From: a virus
DNA: 35,956 nucleotides
IMG/VR virus record: IMGVR_UViG_3300040801_003605
Location: 1 to 35,956 of that record
Strand: one strand, 5' to 3'
Part shown: piece by piece, positions 20,889-30,292 of the stretch
Numbering within the stretch: the stretch's first letter is position 1
How the letters are laid out: every line of letters begins with the position of its first letter
Notes under the pieces: generated by a model
Databases searched by the model: none
Seen by the model: only the letters and a program-made list of their open reading frames with translations
Told to the model about the DNA's origin: nothing
Program-made: the position numbers and the translations under genes

Positions 20889-21803
20889 ATGAGGATGTCA
20901 TCTTCTACTACGAACATCCGCATCGAGCCAGCCGATGTAACATGGGAAATCGAGGAGCAGTGGTGTGTAACTGCTGTTGCGGATTCTTCAGGCTCGCTAG
21001 ATGCGACATATTTTACACTTAGCTCATCTGGCAACACTGCTGCCACACATTATGTGTGGATAGATGTGGACAACTCTTCAGTTGATCCAGCTCCTGCTGG
21101 TCTAACTGGAATTGAGGTTGATATTGCCACGGATGATACTGCAGCTACTATAGCGACAGCGGTGCAAACGGCAGTTGATGCAAATGGAAGTTTTCAAGCT
21201 ACGGTTTCAGACTCTGTAAACGTGATAATTTCAAATGTTGGTGCTGGAGTTTCATCTGGAGCTGAAGACGGCGCTGCGGCAACTGGGTTTATATTTGCTC
21301 AGCAGCAAGATGGTGGGTCGACTTACCTAGGACTTTTGGACGGTGATATTGAGGTATCTTTTGAGGAGACTTTGTTTGAGTTGACCGCTCATCAGACGGG
21401 TGTTTCTAAGATTGCAGATCTTCGCCAAGGGGTGAGTGCAGAGGTTTCTTTGACCATTAAGGAGTCCGATGCTGAGATTTACAAAGCCATGATCACAGCA
21501 GCCGGTGGAAGTTATACTCCTTCTGGAGGCACTGAGCTTTATGGATGGGGCAAATCTCGCCAAGGGTCTAATACGATCATTCAGGCCAGACGTTTGACTT
21601 TGCATCCCGTGAGGCTTGCTGACAACGTCTACACAGATGACCTATGCTTCTGGAAGGCTTACCCATTGCCGGACAGTGTGACGTATTCTGGTGAGAATCC
21701 AAGGGTGCTATCGGTAACTTTCAGATGTTATCTAGACACTCAACAAAATGACGCAATTGAGCTATTCGCTTTTGGCGACTGGACTCAAGAGATTCCTTCA
21801 TAA
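20889..21803 (+). CDS. Major tail tube protein
   Basis: The protein is 304 residues long. It begins TTNIRIEPADVTWEIEEQWC, and the second half has the beta-rich sequence with FEETLFELTAHQTG and SLTIKESDAEIYKAMITAAG typical of siphovirus tube proteins. A ~100-residue insertion (about 30-135) resembles the periodic, Asp/Thr/Ala-rich domain inserted into tail proteins elsewhere in this genome. It polymerises into the tail tube around the tape measure. The start is ATG 20889 or 20895; GGGGGA is upstream. It is followed by a 59-bp gap with two inverted repeats. Confidence 0.75.
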   Translation: MRMSSSTTNIRIEPADVTWEIEEQWCVTAVADSSGSLDATYFTLSSSGNTAATHYVWIDVDNSSVDPAPAGLTGIEVDIATDDTAATIATAVQTAVDANGSFQATVSDSVNVIISNVGAGVSSGAEDGAAATGFIFAQQQDGGSTYLGLLDGDIEVSFEETLFELTAHQTGVSKIADLRQGVSAEVSLTIKESDAEIYKAMITAAGGSYTPSGGTELYGWGKSRQGSNTIIQARRLTLHPVRLADNVYTDDLCFWKAYPLPDSVTYSGENPRVLSVTFRCYLDTQQNDAIELFAFGDWTQEIPS

Positions 21804-21823
21804 AAATTATTGCAAAATAATTT
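21804..21823 (+). terminator. Inverted repeat after tail tube gene
   Basis: AAATTATT (21804-21811) and AATAATTT (21816-21823) pair perfectly around GCAA. The stem is A/T only and has no T-run after it, so it is a weak terminator at best. It may stabilise the 3' end of tube mRNA. Confidence 0.4.
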
Positions 21824-21836
21824 CATGGGCTATACT
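21810..21836 (+). promoter_or_regulatory. Possible promoter before tail chaperone genes
   Basis: TTGCAA (21810-21815) and TATACT (21831-21836) are separated by 15 bp, shorter than the usual 17. A good ribosome site (GAGGAAG) and ATG at 21863 follow. It overlaps the inverted repeat at 21804-21823. A weak prediction, supported by this being one of the few gaps in the late genes. Confidence 0.3.
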
Positions 21837-21850
21837 CTACTTTCAAGTAG
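21837..21850 (+). repeat. Short inverted repeat in the chaperone leader
   Basis: CTACTT-TC-AAGTAG is a perfect 6-bp inverted repeat just 2 bp before GAGGAAG. With a two-base centre it is more likely an operator-like DNA palindrome than a stable RNA hairpin. It lies just downstream of the candidate -10 box. Confidence 0.4.
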
Positions 21851-21862
21851 TAGAGGAAGCCC

Positions 21863-22114
21863 ATGTTTGAGATACAAGAAAACCCACCTGAGTTAATAAA
21901 GATTTTTGGTCAAGAATTTTCAGTAACAAGGCCAAAGGTTAAACAGATTAAGGAATTAAACTCTGCTCGCGCCGAAATGAGTGATGAGGAGCAGTTTGAT
22001 TTATTAGTTAAATTTGTAACTGATTTGGGTGTTCCCGAAGATACATTGCAGCGTTTGGAGATGGGTCAGCTTGAAGGGCTGATCAAATATCTTTCCGACA
22101 ATAAAAAAAACTGA
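21863..22114 (+). CDS. Tail assembly chaperone (gpG-like, frame 0 product)
   Basis: The protein is 83 residues long, acidic and helical, placed between tail tube and tape measure as lambda gpG is. It ends in ...NKKN at a run of eight A with an in-phase A-AAA-AAC heptamer (22105-22111). A -1 shift there continues into the overlapping frame up to 22419 to give the GT-type fusion. The chaperone is thought to coat the tape measure protein before tube assembly. GAGGAAG precedes ATG 21863. Confidence 0.85.
   Translation: MFEIQENPPELIKIFGQEFSVTRPKVKQIKELNSARAEMSDEEQFDLLVKFVTDLGVPEDTLQRLEMGQLEGLIKYLSDNKKN
22105..22111 (+). other. A-AAA-AAC programmed -1 frameshift site
   Basis: In frame 0 the codons are AAA AAA AAC TGA. 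The heptamer A-AAA-AAC is in the standard X-XXY-YYZ phase. After a -1 slip the next codon is CTG (22111-22113) and the frame stays open to 22419. The same site type is used between tail chaperone genes in many siphoviruses. Confidence 0.88.
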
Positions 22115-22419
22115 GTGCATGGACGCTGTCTGTAGCTAAAATTTCTCATTTTTTCAATATGGGTTTTTACGAGGTTCTCGAAATGCCCTATTCTGATTTT
22201 GTTCAACTCCACAAAGCACTAGAGGTCATAAAGGCAGAGAATCGTTTAGAGGAAATTGGTGTTTCAAATTTTTCTGATTTAAAACAGGATGCAAAAGACA
22301 AGATTCGTCGTCATTATCACAAATTATCTAGACCAAATTTATTTGAATCTGACTCCGATAAGAGAGAAAATTCTACTAAGGAAGCTTTTGAGCAGTTAAG
22401 GGGGGCAATTGGCAGATAA
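22111..22419 (+). CDS. Frameshift extension of tail chaperone (T part of GT)
   Basis: This is the -1 frame after the slip: 102 residues beginning LSAWTLSVAKISHFFNMGFY and including VLEMPYSDF. It has no ribosome site of its own; the first ATG (22159) lies inside the conserved-looking part. So it is almost certainly made only as a fusion (about 185 residues in all). The T part normally binds both tube and tape measure. Its 3' end overlaps the tape measure start by 11 nt. Confidence 0.85.
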   Translation: MSAWTLSVAKISHFFNMGFYEVLEMPYSDFVQLHKALEVIKAENRLEEIGVSNFSDLKQDAKDKIRRHYHKLSRPNLFESDSDKRENSTKEAFEQLRGAIGR

Positions 22420-25270
22420 TGTCATTCAGATCCAGGTAGAGTTTGAGGATGGAACAAAGGGATTTGCAGCAATTCCTGCGAAGGCTCAAAAAGCGGGTCA
22501 AGAAGCTGGAAATGTGTTTTCTGATTCATTAGGCAATTCAATTCGTGAATTTACACAAGATGTTTTGGAGGCTGGTGCAGGGCTTCGTGTTTTAGGTCTA
22601 ACGGCTAAAAACTTAACTCCTGACATTAGAGATTTAGGAACTCAACTTTCTAAAACTCTTTTTGTTCCAAAGGGCTTAGTGAGTTTAATTAGCTCTTTAG
22701 GTGTTGCTTCAGTGACTCTTTTGTCATTTGGTCAGATTGCAAAAAGATCAGAAAACAGCATAATTCGTCTTGCTGGAGCTATAGCTCAGCTTTCTGGAAT
22801 TGCTTTGGGCGGTATTGCAGCGGCTTTGACTGCTGGAACATTGATCGTGGCCAACTTTGCTTTTGAAGTAGGGAATAATCTAGTTGGAGCGTTTAAGAAG
22901 ATTTCAGATAGTTTTGCAAGGGCAAATTCTGATTTAGTCATTTTAAACAGCACTATTGAGGCTTTTAACCGAGTAACAGATGGTGCAATTGGCTCGACAC
23001 AAACGTATTCAAATTTAATATCTGAACTTTCAGATGAGCTAAACTTATCAGTAGGGTCATTATCGAGAGCCACTCAGGAGATTGTTTCAGTTGGTGCCAG
23101 GCTCGGATTGACTGGTGATGAGATACAAAAGTTAATTCGTATCACTGCTGAGTATTCTAAAATAAACAGGAAGGATGTTTTTAACACATCTGTGGCCATA
23201 GTTAATGCACTTCAGGGTCAGGCTCAGTCGGTTCAAGCTCTTGGGATAAAGCTTAGTGCAGCTTCAAACCAGCAATTTCTTTATAAAAAGGGTCTTGATC
23301 AGTCTTTTGATGCTTTAAGTGAGCAGTCTAAAGTTCAAGTGAGATACAACAATTTATTGACTCAGTTTGGTCAGGTCGCGGGTATAGCTCAAGCTGCAGC
23401 GGGAACCTTAGCAGATCAGGACAATAGGTTTGCAGTTCAGCAGGAGCGTTTAAACACTGCCTTGGGCAAGGGCGCTTCGATCATTGAAAATAACAACATA
23501 GCGACATTTCTTTACAACAAAGTTTTATCGAACATAAATGACAACTTGTTAGCGGCAGCTGGTTTTTTCGGGGCTTTGGGGTCGAGAATTTTACAGATTA
23601 CGGGTTTTGTTGTTGGCCTTTCGGTGAAGATATTTTTATTGATTAAGGGAATAAAGCTCTTAAATGTTTTGCTTTCATCAAATGTGGCCGAGACAGTTTT
23701 TGGCAAGGCTTTGCCAGTTTTAGGCAGATCAATAGATCAATTAACGATGGACATTAGTAAGAGTTCAATTCGTATAAGAAGTCTAAAAGATGTGTTTGCT
23801 GTTTTGGCGACCACGATCAGAGCTCAATCAGTTGTTATCGTTTCTTCCTTAACGGGAATTGAAGCAGCATCTTTGACTGTTAGAGGGGCGCTGTTAGGAA
23901 CTATGCGAGTGGCCATAGGGGCCTTAAAGCGCGGCGCTGTTGCAGCAGCAGCTTTTTTAGCTCCTTTTTTGCCTTTAATTGGCGTGATATCAGCATTTGT
24001 AGTTGGATTGTCTTTAGTTGTTAAATCTATAAAGGAGCTAGAGAGCAGAACAAAAGCATTTAGCGAGATATTTAATATATTAATTCAGGCAGTTAAAGAG
24101 ACTTCTACTGTTTTTGAGCCGTTTATAAAGCAGCTTAAAGGGTTTGGTGATTTTTTAAAAAACTCTCTTTCAGTGGCAATTGGCGGCACTGTAGCTCTTA
24201 TAAATAAAATGTTGCTTATATTTTTAAGCATAGCCAAGCAAGATCCTTTTGGTGTTTTGAGTGAAAAATCAATACAAAGGCTTTCTGCTCTTCAAGGTCG
24301 CTTGCAGAGTTTTCAAGACCAATTAGTTGCAGCAAATTTTAATATTGGTGATTTAGCTGGAAGATCTATTGCATCGACTGCGGCGAATGCTGAAAAGCTT
24401 GTTACAGTGACGATTGAACAGGTCAATAGACTTACTCGTGAATTAGCCAATGCTGGTTTGAGTCAGTCTGAAATATTAAAACGTCAATTGGATGAGAGGA
24501 ATTCTATTTTGACCCAAGCTTTAGAGGCTGGGTTAATAAATCAAGCAAGGTTTCAGGACTTATCTGAAAAGGCTTTGCTTGATTATAATACAAAGCTTGC
24601 TCAGTTAAATAATGGCGTAAAAGGATTTGCTTTTACTGTTGGCGAGAGCCTTTTTACAGTGGGTTCAACTATCAGCGGATTTGTTACTTTTGTGGGTTCT
24701 ACATTTTCTAATTTTTCAGCAGCACTCACTGAGCAGATTGAGTTTACAAAAGATCAGATGCAGGAATTGGCGAACGCGGTGGGCAGAACTTTTGCATCTT
24801 CAGTTACGAGTGGCATATCTAAGATGGTTCAAGCTATGCGTAGCGGAAAGACTGCTTTGGAGGCTTTCGGTGGAGCATTGTTAGGCATTGTTGGCGATCT
24901 TGCGATATCGATTGGTCAATACACAGTTGCTGTTGGTGTTGCAAAGCTTGCTCTAGAGTCTTTGCCTGGTGGTGCCACAATTGCAGCAGGTATTGGTTTG
25001 ATTGCTGTCGGTACGCTATTAAAGACGCTTGGTGGCGATGGAGGGGCTTTGGGTACAGGCGCTGCAGGTGGAGCTCCTGGTGCTGACTTGAATCAGCCAC
25101 CTCCTGATTTTGCTCAGAATGAGGACATTGAAGAGAGAAAGCCAGTAACTGAGGTGGCGGTTAACATACAGGGCAATGTTTTAGATCGCAGAGAGACGGG
25201 TCTTGAGATTGCCGAAGTATTAAATGAGTTTTTTGATGCACAGGACGGTACGGTGGTGGCCAACTCATGA
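22409..25270 (+). CDS. Tail tape measure protein
   Basis: The protein is 953 residues long. Several hydrophobic segments (about 94-155, 394-415, 512-542 and 590-610) are interspersed with long helical stretches, and the C-terminal ~70 residues turn Gly/Ala-rich then acidic. This is the usual profile of a tape measure, which sets tail length and forms or opens the DNA channel. By about 1.5 angstrom per residue, the tail would be near 140 nm (an estimate). TTG 22409 is the start, preceded by AAGGGGGG. It overlaps the chaperone extension and the next gene (ATGA-type). Confidence 0.9.
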   Translation: MADNVIQIQVEFEDGTKGFAAIPAKAQKAGQEAGNVFSDSLGNSIREFTQDVLEAGAGLRVLGLTAKNLTPDIRDLGTQLSKTLFVPKGLVSLISSLGVASVTLLSFGQIAKRSENSIIRLAGAIAQLSGIALGGIAAALTAGTLIVANFAFEVGNNLVGAFKKISDSFARANSDLVILNSTIEAFNRVTDGAIGSTQTYSNLISELSDELNLSVGSLSRATQEIVSVGARLGLTGDEIQKLIRITAEYSKINRKDVFNTSVAIVNALQGQAQSVQALGIKLSAASNQQFLYKKGLDQSFDALSEQSKVQVRYNNLLTQFGQVAGIAQAAAGTLADQDNRFAVQQERLNTALGKGASIIENNNIATFLYNKVLSNINDNLLAAAGFFGALGSRILQITGFVVGLSVKIFLLIKGIKLLNVLLSSNVAETVFGKALPVLGRSIDQLTMDISKSSIRIRSLKDVFAVLATTIRAQSVVIVSSLTGIEAASLTVRGALLGTMRVAIGALKRGAVAAAAFLAPFLPLIGVISAFVVGLSLVVKSIKELESRTKAFSEIFNILIQAVKETSTVFEPFIKQLKGFGDFLKNSLSVAIGGTVALINKMLLIFLSIAKQDPFGVLSEKSIQRLSALQGRLQSFQDQLVAANFNIGDLAGRSIASTAANAEKLVTVTIEQVNRLTRELANAGLSQSEILKRQLDERNSILTQALEAGLINQARFQDLSEKALLDYNTKLAQLNNGVKGFAFTVGESLFTVGSTISGFVTFVGSTFSNFSAALTEQIEFTKDQMQELANAVGRTFASSVTSGISKMVQAMRSGKTALEAFGGALLGIVGDLAISIGQYTVAVGVAKLALESLPGGATIAAGIGLIAVGTLLKTLGGDGGALGTGAAGGAPGADLNQPPPDFAQNEDIEERKPVTEVAVNIQGNVLDRRETGLEIAEVLNEFFDAQDGTVVANS

Positions 25271-26043
25271 GCTTAACAACATTTAGCACATTTTATTATA
25301 ATTTTGAGTTTACAGACAATAATAGGTATTTGAACTTTGATGAGGGCTCAGGGGAGTTGACAGCTGATTTGCAGCTTGGTGCTGTGTCGGCGACTGATGC
25401 TGCAACAGTGGTTCAGGATGCATTAAATATTGCGGGGACATTTACATATGTGGTCACTTTTAACAGAGATTCTCGATCATTTACGATTAGCAGTGGTGAT
25501 GGCAATTTTGATCTTCTTGTTTCTACTGGCACGACCGGATCTCCAGCCTGGTCAGTTATTGGATTTTCTGGATCTGATAAAACTGGTGCAGCATCTTACA
25601 CTGGTGGAGTAGCTGGAAGCGAATATGTGCCTCAGTTTGTTTTGCAAGATCATGTTTCAACTGACAACTTTCAGGCTTTAGTTGAGCCGAGCATAAACAA
25701 GACTTCATCCGGCAAAGTTGAGGTGATTAGATTTGGAACTGAGAAGTTCTTGCAAGCAAATATAAAATACATCACTAATATAACGGGAGCTCAAGACAAT
25801 AGGGTTATTCGGAACAATTCTAGTGGTGTTGAGGATGCTCAGGATTTTATGCAATATGCTATTACAAAAAAGCCAATTGAGTACATGGCCGACATAGGAA
25901 GTAGGTCAACTTTTCAGACTTTTATTTTAGAGTCTACTCCTGAGTCACAGAATGGCACTTCGTACAGGCTAAAAGAGCTTTACGGACAAGGGCTTCCTAA
26001 CTTTTTTGAAACAGGTCCATTAACATTTAGGTTAATAGAGTAG
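25267..26043 (+). CDS. Distal tail protein-like (tentative)
   Basis: The protein is 258 residues long. The N-terminal half is a beta domain of the type LTADLQLGAVSATDAATVVQ then FTYVVTFNRDSRSFTISSGD, similar in order to a domain in the connector at 19408. The C-terminal half carries ITKKPIEYMADIG and a final LTFRLIE. It directly follows the tape measure, where distal tail or tail-tip proteins lie in siphoviruses. The ATG overlaps the upstream stop (ATGA). A tail-tip role is inferred from position. Confidence 0.55.
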   Translation: MSLTTFSTFYYNFEFTDNNRYLNFDEGSGELTADLQLGAVSATDAATVVQDALNIAGTFTYVVTFNRDSRSFTISSGDGNFDLLVSTGTTGSPAWSVIGFSGSDKTGAASYTGGVAGSEYVPQFVLQDHVSTDNFQALVEPSINKTSSGKVEVIRFGTEKFLQANIKYITNITGAQDNRVIRNNSSGVEDAQDFMQYAITKKPIEYMADIGSRSTFQTFILESTPESQNGTSYRLKELYGQGLPNFFETGPLTFRLIE

Positions 26044-26052
26044 AGGTATTAA

Positions 26053-28941
26053 ATGTCTGTCAACAACGGTGAGAATGCAAATGCTAGCACGTTCAACAAT
26101 GCTTTTATTTCTCGTGATACGGATTCAAACACAACTGGTAAAGTTGATTTAGAAAATGTAGATGCGGCATCAGGGGCATCTGTAATAAATGTTCAGCGTG
26201 AGTTAAACAAGCTTAATAGCTTTTCTGGGTCTTCTATAAACACTGCTGAAGATACTAAGCCTACATGGACGAATAACAATTTTGGCTCTAGCACTGATGA
26301 TATTAAGACAAGGACAGATGAGCTTGATGGCGAGTTAAACACGACAAATGATGAGGTTTCAGATGTCAGAACCACTCTTGGAACGTCTAGTGGCGATACC
26401 GATATGGGCAGTTATACTGCTGGCTCAAATGGTTTTAGTATTACTAATGGAGCTGATCAATCATCTATAAACCAAGAATTTGTAGAGGGCATTGATGATA
26501 GGCAGCTTTTAAGTGAAAAAGGTCAGGCAAATGGTTATGCTGAGTTAGATGGAAGTGGTAAGGTTCCGAGCAGTCAGCTCCCAGTTAGCGCAATGGAATT
26601 CAAAGGGAATTGGGACGCTTCTACCAATACTCCTACGCTTGCTGATGGCAGTGGAACCAGTGGAGATTTTTATAATGTTTCAGCTTCTGGCTCTCAAGAT
26701 TTGGGAAGCGGCTCAATTAGTTTTGATGCTGGCGATAGCGTTATTTATGACGGTTCTGTTTGGGTTAAGCTTGACAATGTTGACTCTGTTACTCCAACAA
26801 ATTCAGTTTCTTTAACAAACAAAACGATAGACGCTGACAGCAATACTATTTCAAATCTAGAGCATGGCGCTGAGGTTGATGATCCTTCTTCTGGTGTTCA
26901 TGGTGTGACAGGTGATGTGGTAGGGACGAGTGACACTCAGTCTTTGACCAATAAGGACATTGATGGCGGCACAGCATCGAACACATCTAGGATTACTTTA
27001 CCGAAGGATACGACCACAAATCTTGATTTGTTAACAGATAAGCAGGGCACGTTAGCTTACGACACGACTTTAGAGAAGCCGGTATATAATGACGGGACTG
27101 AGTGGATAGCTGTTGGAACTGGAGACGGCAGTGGTGGTGGAGGTATTAACTACATCCAGAATCCTGACTTTGAAGTTAACACTGACAATGTAACAGTCAG
27201 TGATGTTGACCTTAGCGTGGCTCTTTCTAGCTCACCAGTTATAAGGGGGAGCAATTCTCTTAGAGTCAACTGGACTACTGCTGTAGATATTGGTGACTAT
27301 GTTTCTTTTGGAATGGATAACATAGATCCTGCTGATGTAGGTAAGAATCTATTTGTAAGCTTTGAATATTCTGATAGTGCTATTGATCCTGATGAATTAG
27401 AGGTCAGGCTGTATAACACCACATCCACCAATGAGGAAGTAGTGACTGGTAGTTTTTTGCCATCAGGTGGTAGCACTAATTACACCAGATTTACTGGCAG
27501 GGTGAATGCATTTGATACCACATCCAACCTGGGGTATGAGCTTAGAATTTATTCTTTAGTTTCAAGGGGAGCTTTAGCTCTCGGCTCTTTATGGATCGAC
27601 AATATCAAAGTTGGCCCTGATACATTGGTGCCCACTTCAATCGCAGGACCTACCACCACATGGACTCCTACTGGAACATGGACTGGCAATGTCACCTACT
27701 CAGGCACAAAGCAGCAGGTTGGCGATGTCATGAAGTACCGAGTGGATATTGATATCTCGGGAGCAGTTACACCAACAGCTACAAACCTAGATATCAACCT
27801 GGATTCTGGTGAGACAATTGATACAACAAAGATGCTAAGCACTACAGGCCAAACTATTCTTGGCCAAGTAAGCATAAGAGATGCTAGCTCTTCAGCTCCC
27901 AATGACATGGATCTAGGTGTGGTGGCTTATGCTTCAACCACATCAGTATCGCCTAAGTTTATGGTAGACAATGCGACAGTTGAAGCTGCTGGTTTTATGC
28001 AGCACAATTCACCACTTACATTCGCAAGTGGCGATAGAATCACAGCAATTTTTGAAGTGCCTTTGGTTGAGCTTGATGCTGGAGCTCAGCTCTCCACCAC
28101 TGAGAATCTATTCAGGTCATCAAAAGCTAGGATGTATCTAGCTTCAGATCAGAATGTTTTATCAACTGGTGATACAACAGTGACACTAGATACTATAAGC
28201 TATGACAGTGTAGGGCTGGCTGATACCTCTAACAATCGCTTTGAAGTTTTAGAAGATGGAGTTCATGAGCTTAAGGCTCAGATTCAATGCTCAGGCTTAA
28301 GTGCTAATGAGACAATGTTTAGCCGAGTAGTTGTTAATGGTGGCACTAAAGTATTCTTTGCTAGTACAGCTCACCCAACAGCGGGCTCAACTTTCACCTT
28401 CAACTATGGTGATAAGGTAGAGCTAAGCAAGGGTGATCTTGTAACCCTAACAGTTGATTCATCTACAGATAATAACTATTTAGTTTTAGGTGGAGATAAC
28501 AGAACCTTTCTCTCTGTTGAAAGAGTAAGAGACTTCTCAGTCTTTTCAATTTATGGAGAGCATAAATCTTATGAGGTTGATTCAGGTGGTGAAGTGGCCT
28601 GGTCTCCTTCAGCTGGATCATTTGGAAACTTAGCAAGCATCTCTGTGCCCGCTGGCCTTTACAAGGCTAGTGCGACTGCTTTTTTACGAAGCGGAGGAGC
28701 TACAACTACAACAACTGTTCAAATAGGTTTTACAACAGCAGGAGCTACTTCGAGTCCCGCAGCTGTTGATTCAAATGTAACGACAAAAAGAAGTGCTTCT
28801 AATGACTATGATCCTTTGTGTATTTCTCCAAAAGAATTCAGCTTGCCTTCTGGTGGAACAATTTATTTAAACGGACTGGCTGTGACTTCAATAACAAATT
28901 TAAACATCACATATCGCATGTATGTGGAAAAGGTTAAGTGA
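26053..28941 (+). CDS. Large tail fibre protein, 962 residues
   Basis: The N-terminal ~180 residues are Asn/Ser/Thr-rich and helical (DELDGELNTTNDEVSDVRTT) and probably dock onto the tail tip. The middle has repeated collagen-free beta segments ending at GDGSGGGGINYIQNPDFEVN (about 356-375). That last part opens a carbohydrate-binding-like beta-sandwich (to ~535). A further sandwich and one TNF/C1q-like domain make up the C-terminus. The order is anchor, stalk, sugar-binding, tip. It is the likely main host-recognition fibre. No cleavage or depolymerase motif is evident. Confidence 0.75.
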   Translation: MSVNNGENANASTFNNAFISRDTDSNTTGKVDLENVDAASGASVINVQRELNKLNSFSGSSINTAEDTKPTWTNNNFGSSTDDIKTRTDELDGELNTTNDEVSDVRTTLGTSSGDTDMGSYTAGSNGFSITNGADQSSINQEFVEGIDDRQLLSEKGQANGYAELDGSGKVPSSQLPVSAMEFKGNWDASTNTPTLADGSGTSGDFYNVSASGSQDLGSGSISFDAGDSVIYDGSVWVKLDNVDSVTPTNSVSLTNKTIDADSNTISNLEHGAEVDDPSSGVHGVTGDVVGTSDTQSLTNKDIDGGTASNTSRITLPKDTTTNLDLLTDKQGTLAYDTTLEKPVYNDGTEWIAVGTGDGSGGGGINYIQNPDFEVNTDNVTVSDVDLSVALSSSPVIRGSNSLRVNWTTAVDIGDYVSFGMDNIDPADVGKNLFVSFEYSDSAIDPDELEVRLYNTTSTNEEVVTGSFLPSGGSTNYTRFTGRVNAFDTTSNLGYELRIYSLVSRGALALGSLWIDNIKVGPDTLVPTSIAGPTTTWTPTGTWTGNVTYSGTKQQVGDVMKYRVDIDISGAVTPTATNLDINLDSGETIDTTKMLSTTGQTILGQVSIRDASSSAPNDMDLGVVAYASTTSVSPKFMVDNATVEAAGFMQHNSPLTFASGDRITAIFEVPLVELDAGAQLSTTENLFRSSKARMYLASDQNVLSTGDTTVTLDTISYDSVGLADTSNNRFEVLEDGVHELKAQIQCSGLSANETMFSRVVVNGGTKVFFASTAHPTAGSTFTFNYGDKVELSKGDLVTLTVDSSTDNNYLVLGGDNRTFLSVERVRDFSVFSIYGEHKSYEVDSGGEVAWSPSAGSFGNLASISVPAGLYKASATAFLRSGGATTTTTVQIGFTTAGATSSPAAVDSNVTTKRSASNDYDPLCISPKEFSLPSGGTIYLNGLAVTSITNLNITYRMYVEKVK

Positions 28942-29465
28942 TGAATAAAAAATATGTAATCGATGATGGCTCATCTTTAAAAATAATAGGTGCTAATCAT
29001 TTCCCAAGCTCCCCCCTTTATGTGAAAGTCGTTGAGCTTCCAAACAATATGTACAATGAAGATGTCAGGTGGCTTCAAATTGAACAAGTTGATGGTGCTG
29101 ATACTGTCACAATAAACGAAGCCTTAAAGTCTTCGATCCAAATTGAGGATGCTGAAAATGCTGCAGCAGCAGCGGATGCTGAACAGCACCGAGCGAAGGT
29201 GATTGCTAAAAAAGAAAGAATTGATCGAGGTATTGAGATGAAAGCTGAGATTGCAGTTTTAAACGAGACTAAAGATTGGACAGATGATGAGTTTGCAGCT
29301 TATTTATCTGATCCGAGAGTGCAGCAAATTAGTCTTTTACTTTCAAATGGGGCTCTTCAAACGGCAAAATCTGTGATTCAAGGAGTTAATTTTTCAGCAT
29401 ACTATGATCAAAGTGATATGGATGAGATTTTAGCAAAACTTCAAGCTTTAATAGATCAGGGATAA
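28941..29465 (+). CDS. Tail fibre-associated protein, 174 residues
   Basis: It begins with a small beta domain (NKKYVIDDGSSLKIIGANHF) and continues with a long Ala/Glu-rich helix (AENAAAAADAEQHRAKVIAK). The C-terminus is helical. Place right after the fibre gene suggests a fibre assembly chaperone or accessory. I chose ATG 28941, which overlaps the fibre stop (TGATG), over GTG 28938. No family recognised with certainty. Confidence 0.55.
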   Translation: MNKKYVIDDGSSLKIIGANHFPSSPLYVKVVELPNNMYNEDVRWLQIEQVDGADTVTINEALKSSIQIEDAENAAAAADAEQHRAKVIAKKERIDRGIEMKAEIAVLNETKDWTDDEFAAYLSDPRVQQISLLLSNGALQTAKSVIQGVNFSAYYDQSDMDEILAKLQALIDQG

Positions 29466-29469
29466 TAAT

Positions 29470-29844
29470 ATGTGGGAAGCATTAGCGGCCATTGCAGGGG
29501 TTTTAGGGGCTTTAGTTGCTATTGTTAAATATCTTCTGACTGCATATTTCAAAAAAGCCAATGAGCTAGAAAAAACCAAGAAATACTGGATTGGTAAAGC
29601 AATCTCTGAATTAGAGACTGCAGTAGATGATCATAAAAAAGAGCTCAGAGTTCTAAAAGCTGCAGTAGAAGAAAACACTATGCAGCAGACCAGGACTAGA
29701 AATCATTTAACAGACACTGCTGAAAACTGGACCAAATACATTAAAACTTCTGAGTCAAGAATATCAGAAATTGAATCTAGGGTATTAGAGCTAGGGAATG
29801 CTCTAATAATGGTGACAAAGCATGATAAAAAAGAGAAAAATTGA
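29470..29844 (+). CDS. Membrane-anchored coiled-coil protein (XhlA-like, lysis-associated)
   Basis: The protein is 124 residues long. An N-terminal transmembrane segment (about 4-26, ALAAIAGVLGALVAIVKYLL) is followed by a long coiled coil (about 30-115) and a Lys-rich end. This resembles haemolysin XhlA-type proteins that act with phage endolysins, or an inner-membrane spanin. Its 3' end overlaps the amidase gene by 23 bp, so the two are made together. The membrane topology is inferred from the hydrophobicity pattern. Confidence 0.6.
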   Translation: MWEALAAIAGVLGALVAIVKYLLTAYFKKANELEKTKKYWIGKAISELETAVDDHKKELRVLKAAVEENTMQQTRTRNHLTDTAENWTKYIKTSESRISEIESRVLELGNALIMVTKHDKKEKN

Positions 29845-30292
29845 GCTAATAATCATTCATTGCTCAGATACTCCAGCGAAGCTAGATATTGGTGTTCATG
29901 AAATAGATGATTGGCATAGCAGGAGGCCACATTTCAGAGCATCTTCAAACGGAAAATACTGTGGATATCATTGGGTGATTCGTCGCGATGGATCGCTAGA
30001 GATGGGAAGGGCAGAGGCTGACATTGGCGCTCATTGCAGGGGTAAAAATTCAAACAGCATTGGCGTTTGCGTTGTTGGCAGGGGAGATAACTTTACTGGA
30101 GACCAGTGGAAGGCTTTAAAGTGGTTTATCAAGGATTTACTTTATAGTTATAATTTAACTCCTAAGCATGTTTTTGGTCATTATGAGTTTGATAGTAAAA
30201 AAACCTGTCCTGAATTCAATATGAACTGGTTTAGGACTGAACTAGAAATGGAAGGGGAGAGCGATGGAGGATTTGGTCAGCAAATTACCTGA
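29822..30292 (+). CDS. Endolysin: T7-type N-acetylmuramoyl-L-alanine amidase
   Basis: The protein is 156 residues long, the size of T7 lysozyme (151). The zinc ligands are in place: H13 (IIIHCSD), H120 (FGHYEF) and C129 (KKTCP). Likely catalytic Tyr49 in GYHWVI and Lys127 also match. It cuts the amide bond between muramic acid and the stem peptide to lyse the host wall. No signal peptide is present, so it needs a holin to cross the membrane. The start, ATG 29822, lies inside the preceding gene. Confidence 0.93.
   Translation: MIKKRKIELIIIHCSDTPAKLDIGVHEIDDWHSRRPHFRASSNGKYCGYHWVIRRDGSLEMGRAEADIGAHCRGKNSNSIGVCVVGRGDNFTGDQWKALKWFIKDLLYSYNLTPKHVFGHYEFDSKKTCPEFNMNWFRTELEMEGESDGGFGQQIT

Noticed and set aside
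24627-25100. Two overlapping ORFs inside the tape measure gene
   Set aside because: They are out-of-frame or antisense readings of tape measure codons with no ribosome site.
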